The translations under genes and the position numbers were made by a program. A stretch of DNA of 5,332 bases, taken from NCBI GenBank assembly GCA_946886255.1, contig CAMPIG010000337.1, forward strand, positions 1 through 5,332, written 5' to 3'. The first letter of the stretch is position 1, and each line of letters begins with the position of its first letter. Source of the stretch: an uncultured Cellvibrio sp. (GTDB lineage: Bacteria > Pseudomonadota > Gammaproteobacteria > Pseudomonadales > Cellvibrionaceae). Of this stretch, positions 1 through 5,332 are shown piece by piece. A model generated the notes under the pieces. The model did not search any database, was not told the origin of the DNA, and saw only the letters and a program-made list of their open reading frames with translations.

Positions 1-829
1 CTCATCCAGCTCGGCAGTCGCCATCAGCGAAAATATTTTGTTCGACGATTTTAATTACACCAACGCCACCCAAATGCCTACCAACGGCTGGTATGTACGC
101 ACTGGCGGCGGTGGGCCAGGTGTTAGCGGTGCAAGTTGGTCAGCGGATTACGTGACGTTTCTTGATGATCCTGATAACGAAAGTAATCGATTAATGCGTA
201 TGCGCGCATCGACAGCGGGCAGCGGTGCAACCACCGTGCAATCGCAAATTACTCACGACGGCAATTATTTGCGCGGCACCTACGCGGCCCGCAAGTATTT
301 TTACAATACACCGGCGTCCGGCACCGACGGTGATCAAATCGTTGAAACTTTTTATACGATTACACCTCTGGCATTCTCCATGGACCCGGACTACAGCGAG
401 ATTGATTTTGAGTATTTAGCCAACGGCGGCTGGGGCCAAAGCCAACCCACCATGTTTCTCACCACCTGGGAAACTTATCAACCCGATCCGTGGGTTGCGG
501 ACAATACGCACACAACACTGGTTGCCGATCACGCCGGCTGGCGCACATTGGTTGTGCAAGTAGATGAAGAGCAGGTGCGTTATTACATCGACGGCACATT
601 GCGTGCAACGCACGGCGGAAAATATTATCCGGAAACGGCGATGTCGATTAACTTTAATATCTGGTTTATTGAAGGTGGGTTAATTAATTCCAGCAGCGAA
701 CGTGTTTATCAACAGGATGTTGATTGGGTTTACTTTGTGGATCAGGAGGTGTTGAGTCCGTTGGAGGTTCAGGCGCAGGTGGAGCAGTTGCAACTGGATT
801 CGATTGTATTCCGCAACTCGACAAATTAA
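1..829 (+). CDS. Secreted GH16-like glycoside hydrolase, C-terminal part (5' end outside window)
   Basis: The reading frame is open from base 2 to the TAA at 827-829 and gives 275 residues; the true start lies upstream. The visible part opens with a short serine run (SSSSAVA), the end of a linker, so a signal peptide and probably a binding module precede it. The rest is one concanavalin A-fold domain starting at LFDDFNY. The motif EIDFE (nt 398-412; visible residues 133-137) matches the GH16 ExDxE signature. In that family the first Glu is the nucleophile, the last is the acid/base, and the Asp lies between them. Aromatic-rich stretches (NGGWG, TTWETYQPDPW, NFNIWFIEGG) fit a beta-sandwich glycan cleft. 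From memory, very similar sequences occur as GH16-like proteins in actinobacteria. The substrate cannot be read from the sequence; beta-glucan, agar-type and other galactan targets are all possible. A short C-terminal tail (about 35 residues after DVDWVYF) is partly helical in character. The gene converges on the chitinase. Family fairly sure, substrate unknown. Confidence 0.8.
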   Translation, partial: SSSSAVAISENILFDDFNYTNATQMPTNGWYVRTGGGGPGVSGASWSADYVTFLDDPDNESNRLMRMRASTAGSGATTVQSQITHDGNYLRGTYAARKYFYNTPASGTDGDQIVETFYTITPLAFSMDPDYSEIDFEYLANGGWGQSQPTMFLTTWETYQPDPWVADNTHTTLVADHAGWRTLVVQVDEEQVRYYIDGTLRATHGGKYYPETAMSINFNIWFIEGGLINSSSERVYQQDVDWVYFVDQEVLSPLEVQAQVEQLQLDSIVFRNSTN

Positions 830-860
830 ATCTATATGCAAATATCGTTAATTGTTCTTG

Positions 861-891
861 TATAAAGAACCGGGACAGGAAACTGCCCCGG
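861..891 (-). terminator. Rho-independent terminator of the chitinase gene
   Basis: The arms 870-878 and 883-891 form a 9-bp GC-rich stem around a 4-base loop. Read on the minus strand every position pairs, with one G-U wobble, and the stem is followed by a T-rich stretch (TTCTTTATA, 869-861). The hairpin begins 14 bases after the chitinase stop codon. On the plus strand the wobble becomes an A-C mismatch and the downstream bases are purine-rich, so the element is built for minus-strand transcripts. A second, weaker inverted repeat (GTTCTT 854-859, AAGAAC 865-870) overlaps its tail. Confidence 0.75.
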
Positions 892-904
892 AGAAAGGAA
901 AGGT

Positions 905-2623
905 TTACTGAAGACTATCCAAATACTGCCGATGGTTCGTCGAGAACTCAAAGTTGTTGAACTTATCCCAGTTAATCGACCAGGTCATAACGCCGCGTAA
1001 ATCTGTCCAGGCGTTGTGTGGTTGATAGGTCGTGCAGCCTTGCAACTTGATCAAACAATTCAACGCACTGTGCACTTGCGACACGCTGGTGAAACCGCCG
1101 CCGGCATTGTTGTTCGCGGGCAGACCGAGCAGCACCTGATCCTGCCGCAAGGGCGGAAAGAAATCATTGGTGCCGGCAATGGTGAAGCCGGTAAGCAACA
1201 TATCGATCATGGCAATGTGGAAATCGGCTACGCCCATGGTGTGGTATTGATTATCCAAGCCGGTAATCGGGCCGGAGTTGTAGTTCTGCACTTGCAACCA
1301 ATCCAGTTGATCGCGCATGGCGTGAATCACAGGCAAGTAAGCGCCGGCACGTCTGTCACAACCCAGGCAGGTGCCACCATAAAAGCTGTAACCCAACTGC
1401 ACGAAGAAAGTTTCCGGAGCCATGGTGAGCATAAAGTCTTCACCGTAATGATCGGTCAGGTCGCGCAGGGCGCCGATCAAATTCACGATGACCGGCGTGG
1501 TCGGATTGCGGAAATCCGTATCGCCTTCGTTAAGGAATAATGAATGTCCTTCAAAGTCCACATCCAGTCCGTCGAAGCCGTATTCATCAATGATGGCGAT
1601 CATCGAATTCACGAAATTATTACGCGCGGCCAGCGTAGGTAATTGCACCTGACCGTTGGCACCGCCGATGCTGATGATGACTTTTTTACCGGCAGCCTGT
1701 TTCGCCTGAATGCCCGCCCGGAATTCCTGTTCGCTGAAGGCTGGATCAAGGACAAAACCGATCATGCCCGGCGCAGCACCAGTGGGTTCCGCAAAGGACA
1801 CATTGATCGCATCAAACGCATCGGACACCTGACTGATCGGGATAACACCTGAGCCATTGTCGAAGTTGTGCCAATAGCCGGAGATGATTCGATAGTCATC
1901 GTCGCTGTTGCCGCTACTGGATGATGAACTGTTGATGCTCGAACCGATACTCGATGAAACAACAGAGCTGGAAGAAGACATCACCCCACAACTTCTCACC
2001 AATTCCCAGGCCATCTGCCAATGGGCTCCGGTCCCCGGCGCATAGGCCCAGGCTGCACTGGAAGAGCACCAGCCTGCAATGGTGCAGCGATATTCATTGC
2101 CAACGTTTTGCACCAGTTGATTGGCGGTGTAGCTGGTACCCGCAGAATAGCTTGGCGAAGCACAACTGCCACCGACCGACGAACTGCTCATCACAGAGCT
2201 ACTAGCCACTGAGCTACTTACCACTGAACTGGCCACACTGGAAGACAGCGAGGAGCTGCTTGAAGGCAAGGAACTGCTAACCACGCTGGAGGATGAGCTG
2301 CTGGTTGTACCATCGCAAACGCCGATACTCGTCCATTCTTGCCATTGTCCCGAATGCGTCACCGGATCGGCATTCTGGTTCCACCAATTGGCCCGGTAAA
2401 CATTGAGGTTGCGTTGTACGTTATTACCCTGTGTATAAACGGCGGTATTGCTCCATTGCGGAATCGACGAACAATCCACCGCATAGGCATTGCTCATCAA
2501 CGCCCAAATGAAGATGCAGGCACACCCTTGCACCAGCCTGACCATGAATGCATTGAAATTGCTTGTTGAGCCGCTGCCACCGGCCCGGTTACCACACCTG
2601 TTGTTATTTGCTATGACTGTCAT
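905..2623 (-). CDS. Secreted multimodular GH18 chitinase (signal peptide, CBM5, CBM73-like, GH18)
   Basis: This full-length 572-residue enzyme is predicted to hydrolyse beta-1,4 links of chitin outside the cell. The start at 2623 is chosen because AAGGT lies 9 bases upstream. Residues 1-26 form an unusually long polar n-region, followed by a hydrophobic core (about 30-43) and an AYA cleavage site near residue 48. M27 would give a classical short signal peptide but has no visible ribosome-binding site. Residues 49-104 are a CBM5-type chitin-binding module (VYRANWW, W94 and W97, Cys51 and Cys103). A serine linker spans about 107-150. Residues 153-213 resemble CBM73 (four Cys, GWCSSSAAWAYAPGTG), and a second serine linker spans 214-240. 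The GH18 barrel runs from about 244 to 572. It has SIGG at 318-321, the DxxDxDxE motif D351-G-L-D354-V-D356-F-E358 with E358 as proton donor, MAPE at 401-404, QVQNYN at 443-448 and W548 near the last strand. All catalytic residues are present, so it should be active. It lies downstream of gspN on the same strand, separated by 368 bases, and is a likely T2SS substrate. Confidence 0.95.
   Translation of the reverse strand: MTVIANNNRCGNRAGGSGSTSNFNAFMVRLVQGCACIFIWALMSNAYAVDCSSIPQWSNTAVYTQGNNVQRNLNVYRANWWNQNADPVTHSGQWQEWTSIGVCDGTTSSSSSSVVSSSLPSSSSSLSSSVASSVVSSSVASSSVMSSSSVGGSCASPSYSAGTSYTANQLVQNVGNEYRCTIAGWCSSSAAWAYAPGTGAHWQMAWELVRSCGVMSSSSSVVSSSIGSSINSSSSSSGNSDDDYRIISGYWHNFDNGSGVIPISQVSDAFDAINVSFAEPTGAAPGMIGFVLDPAFSEQEFRAGIQAKQAAGKKVIISIGGANGQVQLPTLAARNNFVNSMIAIIDEYGFDGLDVDFEGHSLFLNEGDTDFRNPTTPVIVNLIGALRDLTDHYGEDFMLTMAPETFFVQLGYSFYGGTCLGCDRRAGAYLPVIHAMRDQLDWLQVQNYNSGPITGLDNQYHTMGVADFHIAMIDMLLTGFTIAGTNDFFPPLRQDQVLLGLPANNNAGGGFTSVSQVHSALNCLIKLQGCTTYQPHNAWTDLRGVMTWSINWDKFNNFEFSTNHRQYLDSLQ
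1904..1987 (-). repeat. Poly-serine linker 2 of the chitinase (low-complexity coding repeat)
   Basis: This stretch codes for residues 213-240, mainly serine with scattered Val, Ile, Gly and Asn, between the CBM73-like module and the GH18 barrel. Serine is written with mixed TCN and AGY codons, so the DNA is only loosely repetitive while the protein is strongly so. Such flexible linkers between catalytic and binding modules are typical of Cellvibrio and related marine or soil degraders. Confidence 0.85.
2174..2305 (-). repeat. Poly-serine linker 1 of the chitinase (low-complexity coding repeat)
   Basis: This stretch codes for residues 107-150, made of blocks of three to six serines broken by VV, LP, L, VA or VM. 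The blocks such as SSSVASS recur and suggest expansion by slippage or unequal exchange. It separates CBM5 from the CBM73-like module and is longer than the second linker (about 44 against 28 residues). Confidence 0.85.
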
Positions 2624-2632
2624 ATTGGGATG

Positions 2633-2637
2633 ACCTT
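2633..2637 (-). promoter_or_regulatory. Ribosome-binding site of the chitinase, decides the start
   Basis: AAGGT on the minus strand lies 9 bases before the ATG at 2623. The internal ATG at 2545, which would give a more conventional signal peptide, has only GCAATTTCAATGCATTC ahead of it, without a Shine-Dalgarno match. This favours the longer product. Confidence 0.6.
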
Positions 2638-2731
2638 ATGAATTATCAGTTGTGTGAATGATTAATACCTCACCCAGCCCCATTCCTTGACCGAGGGGCA
2701 GCGCGAGGCGGTTTTTTCAGAAGGGATACAA

Positions 2732-2754
2732 CGTCCCGATCCTAGAACGGGACG
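2732..2754 (-). other. GC-rich hairpin in the chitinase leader
   Basis: CGTCCCG (2732-2738) and CGGGACG (2748-2754) form a perfect 7-bp stem around a 9-base loop. There is no T-run directly after it on either strand, so it is not an obvious terminator. Three bases of one arm (2732-2734) are shared with the longer inverted repeat 2723-2804, so the full versions of the two structures exclude each other. Confidence 0.5.
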
Positions 2755-2781
2755 GCAGCAACGACAACGGTGAATCCGCTT

Positions 2782-2799
2782 TAAGACAACGTTGTTTTT
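2782..2799. promoter_or_regulatory. Putative LacI-family operator (NagR-like palindrome) for the chitinase
   Basis: The core ACAACGTTGT (2786-2795) is a perfect palindrome with the central CG typical of LacI-family operators. Over 18 positions it matches 14 of the pattern AATGACARCGYTGTCATT, which I recall for the N-acetylglucosamine regulator NagR in some gammaproteobacteria. A related but poorer copy, GACAACGGTGAA, lies at 2763-2774, and a half-site, GGTTGTCATG, at 2868-2877. Control of a chitinase by the product GlcNAc would make sense, but no regulator gene is in the window and the assignment is an inference. Confidence 0.4.
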
Positions 2800-2809
2800 A
2801 TCCCTAAAA

Positions 2810-2815
2810 ACTATA
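2810..2815 (-). promoter_or_regulatory. Possible -10 element of the chitinase promoter
   Basis: TATAGT on the minus strand matches five of six bases of the sigma-70 -10 consensus inside an AT-rich stretch. It would start transcription near 2803, placing the operator-like palindrome at roughly +5 to +20, a normal site for a repressor. No convincing -35 box is present 16-18 bases upstream, so an activator or a different sigma factor may be needed, or the call is wrong. Confidence 0.22.
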
Positions 2816-2850
2816 TACCACAGCAAATAAGGGACTGGCGACACCGCAAG

Positions 2851-2871
2851 AACCCGCTCGACAGAGCGGTT
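2851..2871. other. Hairpin in the gspN-chitinase gap
   Basis: CCGCTC and GAGCGG pair around a GACA loop, and the stem extends by two A-T pairs past one bulged C. Read on the minus strand the stem is followed by TTCTTG after GGG, only a poor U-tract. It could be a weak terminator for the gsp transcript or an mRNA-end stabiliser. Confidence 0.35.
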
Positions 2872-2954
2872 GTCATGGTGAATTTGGTGAAATTAGAGAG
2901 GGATCACAGCGAGGTTGTATCGACCGAAGCGAGAACAAATCGGGCCGACAGAGG

Positions 2955-2974
2955 TGGCGCCTCCGCAGGCGCCA
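2955..2974 (-). terminator. Hairpin after gspN, possible operon end without a U-tract
   Basis: TGGCGCCT and AGGCGCCA form a perfect 8-bp GC-rich stem with a CCGC loop, starting 17 bases after the gspN stop codon. That position fits the end of the gsp operon, but the following minus-strand bases (CCTCTGTCGG) are not U-rich. It may instead protect the 3' end or allow partial read-through into the chitinase gene. Confidence 0.4.
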
Positions 2975-2991
2975 ATAGAGCTTGATGCGAA

Positions 2992-3804
2992 TTACAGATT
3001 GATATCGACCCGATAGCGATTATTACCAGCATTATCCGCACCATCCGGCTGGGCAAACATGGATATCCAGGCGCCGGCATTTATTTCTTCGGCAAAGGCC
3101 TCACTCATGCTGAGCTGACCTTTAACATTGCCGCCACCGGCCAATGCAAGCATGGCTTGCAACTGCAATTGGACCGGACCATCGATATTGAAGATATTGG
3201 CGTTAACACCTTCCGGTGCCTGGGTGAGTTCAGCAGCAAAGCTGCCCAGATCCATCCAGTTATTGCCGTTGTGAATGCGCGCCGCCGACCAGGTCAGGTT
3301 GCCATTCAGGCTTTGCAGCTGTTGGTTGCTCACTTCCAGTTCTTCAATCCGGGCCGACAACTGGCCATCGAAGGGCAGCGGCAAGGCGCCCTGAAACAAG
3401 GCAGCCGGTGCAGTAATATCCGCGTCGTGTAATTCAATGTCGCCACTCAGGCTGGTACAGACTTCACCGTCTATCTGCTGGCGATCCTGCTTGGTGTGGA
3501 CAGTGGCACAGGGGTTCAAAAATACCAGTGATAGCGGGTGCAGTTCCCAGCGCAATTCGCCGAGGGAGTAATCTTTCTGCTGAACCTTGACGCTGGCCAA
3601 GCTGGCGCGACCGTTCCATATACTGCCGCTGACACCGCTCAATGCCAATTGATCACCGCCCCGGGTCATCAACCAGGCCCCCCATACCGCTGGAATCTGA
3701 CTGATCACAAATACCAGCCAGATAAGAATCCCCAAGGCAATCCAGAATTTATTGTTCATCGCTCGCGGCCTGGCCGGCGCGGCTTGTTTCACACTCGCCA
3801 TCAT
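2992..3804 (-). CDS. gspN: Type II secretion system protein N (GspN)
   Basis: GspN is an accessory inner-membrane protein of the T2SS and is typically the last gene of its operon, as here. The product has 270 residues, close to the family's usual 250. A short basic N-terminus precedes one membrane segment (about residues 20-46), and the rest should be periplasmic. Family hallmarks are SGSIWNGRA (59-67), the GTVWSG-like motif, and LRWELHPLSL (84-93), followed by C99 and C116, which could form a disulfide. The start at 3804 is one of two adjacent ATGs, 16 bases after gspM. The Shine-Dalgarno is weak (GTGGAT), and M16 (nt 3759) is possible but has no better site. It ends 368 bases before the chitinase. 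GspN is absent from many T2SS operons, so its presence marks this as a full-length gsp cluster. Identification rests on motif pattern and on position after gspL-gspM. Confidence 0.88.
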   Translation of the reverse strand: MMASVKQAAPARPRAMNNKFWIALGILIWLVFVISQIPAVWGAWLMTRGGDQLALSGVSGSIWNGRASLASVKVQQKDYSLGELRWELHPLSLVFLNPCATVHTKQDRQQIDGEVCTSLSGDIELHDADITAPAALFQGALPLPFDGQLSARIEELEVSNQQLQSLNGNLTWSAARIHNGNNWMDLGSFAAELTQAPEGVNANIFNIDGPVQLQLQAMLALAGGGNVKGQLSMSEAFAEEINAGAWISMFAQPDGADNAGNNRYRVDINL

Positions 3805-3820
3805 TGTTGTTATCCACTAC

Positions 3821-4303
3821 CTAGTGTTTTTGCATGCGAATATTGACGGTCACCTGACCCGGCTCGTTGGTCGAGGCAATGGAGAGATCGCGCACGGCAA
3901 TATTGTGTTTGTATTCCACGTCATAGAGCCACTGCATCAGGGACTCAAAAGGCGCGCGATCAAGCCGCACCCGCACTTCGCCGGCGGTGCCGGGTTGGAA
4001 ACCACTCATACTCAGGTTGTTGGCGCGCAGACTGGCGTCGATCAAGCGACTGATGTTTTCTCCAGATCCTGCGGCCTCGCCACCCTGATTGCGCGACTGC
4101 TGGATTTGTGCGGCCAGTAATTTCACACGGCCCAGGGACTGGGTCGTGGTGGTGTTGGCCAGGACCTGGTTATCGCGCTTGGCTTGCAAAGGCGCCAACA
4201 CCGCAATCCACAACACGTACAGCAACACCGCGATACCACCCACCAACATGGTGGTTTGTTCGCGACGATTGAAACGACTGAAATGAGCCAGGAGTTCGTT
4301 CAT
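3821..4303 (-). CDS. gspM: Type II secretion system protein M (GspM)
   Basis: GspM is a bitopic inner-membrane protein that binds GspL and helps form the assembly platform coupling the GspE ATPase to pseudopilus growth. This 160-residue product has the usual family size. It has a short cytoplasmic N-terminus with NRREQ (12-16), one membrane segment at about 19-40 (LVGGIAVLLYVLWIAVL), a helical coiled-coil-like stretch (about 42-72), and a small periplasmic domain (about 84-160) of ferredoxin-like type. The last domain contains the typical FESLMQWLYDVE segment before the final strands. It starts 9 bases after the gspL stop and ends 16 bases before gspN. There is no purine-rich ribosome-binding site before the ATG (preceding bases TGACCTACGCTT), so translation probably depends on coupling to gspL. 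Confidence 0.9.
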   Translation of the reverse strand: MNELLAHFSRFNRREQTTMLVGGIAVLLYVLWIAVLAPLQAKRDNQVLANTTTTQSLGRVKLLAAQIQQSRNQGGEAAGSGENISRLIDASLRANNLSMSGFQPGTAGEVRVRLDRAPFESLMQWLYDVEYKHNIAVRDLSIASTNEPGQVTVNIRMQKH

Positions 4304-4312
4304 AAGCGTAGG

Positions 4313-5332
4313 TCAGTTAAGTTTGCTGATCTTGAGGCGCGCCGAGAAAATCTCGCCCTGGGCGCTGGAGCTGAGCAGCTCCGCCTTCAAGCCTTTTTGT
4401 TCAATATTGGTACGCACCTGCTCAATGGCGTTAAATGCATTGGCCTGCAGATTCAGGTTGATCTCACTGGTATCCGCCGAGTACTGGATGCTGCGCAGGA
4501 TAATAGAGTCATTGCCGCTGAGCGGCGGCAGGACTTCGGAAATCAATTCCATTGCACTGGCAGACTGTCCGGCCGGTTGCAGCTCACGTGCCATACCAGT
4601 CAATTGTTTCTCTGCATCCACTAGCGCGCCCTGGGGTACAACCGTGCGGTAGACGCCTTCGATTTGCCGGCGAATCTCCAGGTTTTCATCTTTCAGAACA
4701 TGAATGTGAAAGAGCAATACGCCGATGTAAACCCCGAGGCTAACGGCCGCCAGAGTCCCTACCGAGCGCCAGTTGCGCCACCAACGCTCGATGGGCAGAC
4801 GCTGGGAAAAATCGCCCTGACACAGATCAATGCTGGAATTCCCGTAATCAAACTGCCAGAAATCGACGATGACTTCGCTAATGACCCGCTCAGTGAGTGA
4901 TGGCGGAAGCAGTTCACGCAATGTAGCCAAATCCTGTTCATTGAGGGCGCGCAGCGTGAGCTGCGGCAACTGATCCACCCGCTCCTGAGCAGTCAGCAGC
5001 ATTTGCAATGCCAGACGCGCATGGGGAACATCCACACTGAAACCGAGGTGAACGGTATAACGCACCATGACCACGCCTTCATGGATCTGCAGGGTCCAGT
5101 GATCGCTGGGTTCCCCTGCGATCTCCACACCCTCAACAGGTGCGGATGGGCTGACCAAGGGCAAAGCCAGAGGTGCCGACCAACATTGCGTAACCTCCAC
5201 AGCAATACTTTTCAGCTGCTGGAATACCCCTTCCAGCCAGGCCTTTTCCATATAGGCGACACAGACTTTGCCGTTATTCAGGGGACCGAGAGCAAAATGG
5301 AAACGGTCGACATCGCCGATAACGTTATCTTC
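4313..5332 (-). CDS. gspL: Type II secretion system protein L (GspL), 5' end outside window
   Basis: GspL links the cytoplasmic ATPase GspE to the inner-membrane platform and pairs with GspM. The frame has 339 codons before TGA and stays open to the right edge. The ATG at 5251 is internal, because the upstream in-frame residues (EDNVIGDVDRFHFALG and GKVCVAY) match the conserved N-terminal actin-like domain, which continues through MEKAWLEG. A full GspL has about 400 residues, so roughly 60 or more are missing. In visible numbering the cytoplasmic domain runs to about 185 and ends with the family motif DLCQGDFSQR (169-178). The membrane segment is at about 191-212. The periplasmic part opens with the conserved YRTVVPQG block (228-235) and ends in a ferredoxin-like domain (about 255-339) used for dimerisation and GspM contact. 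The gspM start is 9 bases downstream. Identification is firm from the combined motifs and gene order. Confidence 0.93.
   Translation of the reverse strand, partial: EDNVIGDVDRFHFALGPLNNGKVCVAYMEKAWLEGVFQQLKSIAVEVTQCWSAPLALPLVSPSAPVEGVEIAGEPSDHWTLQIHEGVVMVRYTVHLGFSVDVPHARLALQMLLTAQERVDQLPQLTLRALNEQDLATLRELLPPSLTERVISEVIVDFWQFDYGNSSIDLCQGDFSQRLPIERWWRNWRSVGTLAAVSLGVYIGVLLFHIHVLKDENLEIRRQIEGVYRTVVPQGALVDAEKQLTGMARELQPAGQSASAMELISEVLPPLSGNDSIILRSIQYSADTSEINLNLQANAFNAIEQVRTNIEQKGLKAELLSSSAQGEIFSARLKISKLN

Larger units (their letters stand above)
2723..2804 (-). repeat. Long-range bulged inverted repeat in the chitinase upstream region
   Basis: GGGATACAACGT (2723-2734) is complementary to ACGTTG plus TATCCC (2789-2794 and 2799-2804), with only a four-base TTTT insertion (2795-2798) interrupting 12 paired positions. 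The arms enclose about 54 bases that include part of the GC hairpin. In a minus-strand RNA starting near 2804 this would be a terminal stem closing an 82-base fold. I do not recognise it as a known riboswitch class. Confidence 0.4.
2624..2991. other. Structured intergenic region between gspN and the chitinase gene
   Basis: These 368 bases hold no credible gene. The longest frame across them (2662-2844, minus) starts at GTG, has no ribosome-binding site and codes for an Arg/Cys-rich sequence resembling no family I know. What the region does hold, in minus-strand order, is: a GC hairpin after gspN, a second hairpin at 2851-2871, an AT-rich stretch with a -10-like hexamer, a palindromic operator-like site, a long-range bulged inverted repeat, a GC hairpin at 2732-2754, and the chitinase ribosome-binding site. 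It most likely contains the gspN transcript end and the chitinase promoter with a leader of about 180 bases. Confidence 0.6.

Noticed and set aside
38..40. TTG as the start of the GH16-like gene
   Set aside because: The frame is open upstream to the window edge and codes for a serine linker, there is no signal peptide after the TTG, and the codon sits inside the domain's first strand.
1016..1540. Plus-strand open frame of 174 codons inside the chitinase gene
   Set aside because: It lies antisense to the GH18 catalytic region, whose motifs are intact, and its product is His/Gln-rich with no recognisable domain. It is an open frame caused by the codon use of the real gene.
1904..2305. Serine-codon repeats considered as a CRISPR or tandem-repeat element
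   Set aside because: There are no fixed-length repeats or unique spacers; the pattern follows the reading frame and encodes linkers between modules.
2516..2545. Possible lipoprotein signal (LVQGC at residues 30-34 of the chitinase)
   Set aside because: The residues before the Cys do not fit a lipobox (Gln at -2, Val at -3), the Cys sits at the start of the hydrophobic core rather than its end, and a good AYA signal peptidase I site follows.
2692..2717. Plus-strand terminator ending in the T6 run at 2712-2717
   Set aside because: The preceding sequence forms at best a four-base stem (ACCG/CGGT) with a large mismatched interior, and no plus-strand gene lies upstream to be terminated.
2662..2844. 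Minus-strand 60-codon frame upstream of the chitinase, considered as a leader peptide
   Set aside because: It starts at GTG with no ribosome-binding site, has an implausible Arg/Cys-rich composition, and its sequence is better explained by the hairpins and palindrome it overlaps.
2869..2920. CRP-type site (TGTGA/TCACA) in the gspN-chitinase gap
   Set aside because: The half-sites present (GGTGA and TCACA) are 13 bases apart instead of six, so they do not make a CRP operator.

Overview
The window looks like a polysaccharide-degrading gammaproteobacterium of the Cellvibrio type. Three things suggest this: secreted glycoside hydrolases joined by long poly-serine linkers, a chitinase carrying a CBM5 plus a CBM73-like module, and a complete-looking end of a general (type II) secretion operon. 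The genus call is an inference from architecture, not from a marker gene.

Layout, left to right. Positions 1-829 (+) hold the C-terminal 275 codons of a secreted enzyme: a serine linker followed by a GH16-like (concanavalin A-fold) domain with an EIDFE catalytic motif. A 75-base convergent gap follows, with a good rho-independent terminator serving the minus strand. Positions 905-2623 (-) hold a full-length 572-residue GH18 chitinase: signal peptide, CBM5, serine linker, CBM73-like module, serine linker, GH18. Positions 2624-2991 are non-coding and unusually structured. They contain a CG-centred palindrome like a LacI-family operator, a weak -10-like element placed so that the palindrome would fall just after the start point, a bulged long-range inverted repeat and several hairpins. 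Positions 2992-5332 (-) hold the 3' end of a T2SS operon in transcript order gspL (5' end outside the window), gspM, gspN, tightly spaced.

Functionally the window joins secretion machinery to probable cargo. GspL and GspM belong to the inner-membrane platform of the T2SS and GspN is its accessory inner-membrane protein. The chitinase just downstream on the same strand, and the convergent GH16-like enzyme, have the design of T2SS substrates: a Sec-type leader, carbohydrate-binding modules and flexible linkers. The chitinase probably has its own promoter in the 368-base gap.

No wholly new system is apparent. The best candidate for undescribed biology is the chitinase upstream region, which could combine operator control with a structured 5' leader. 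The substrate of the GH16-like enzyme is also open.
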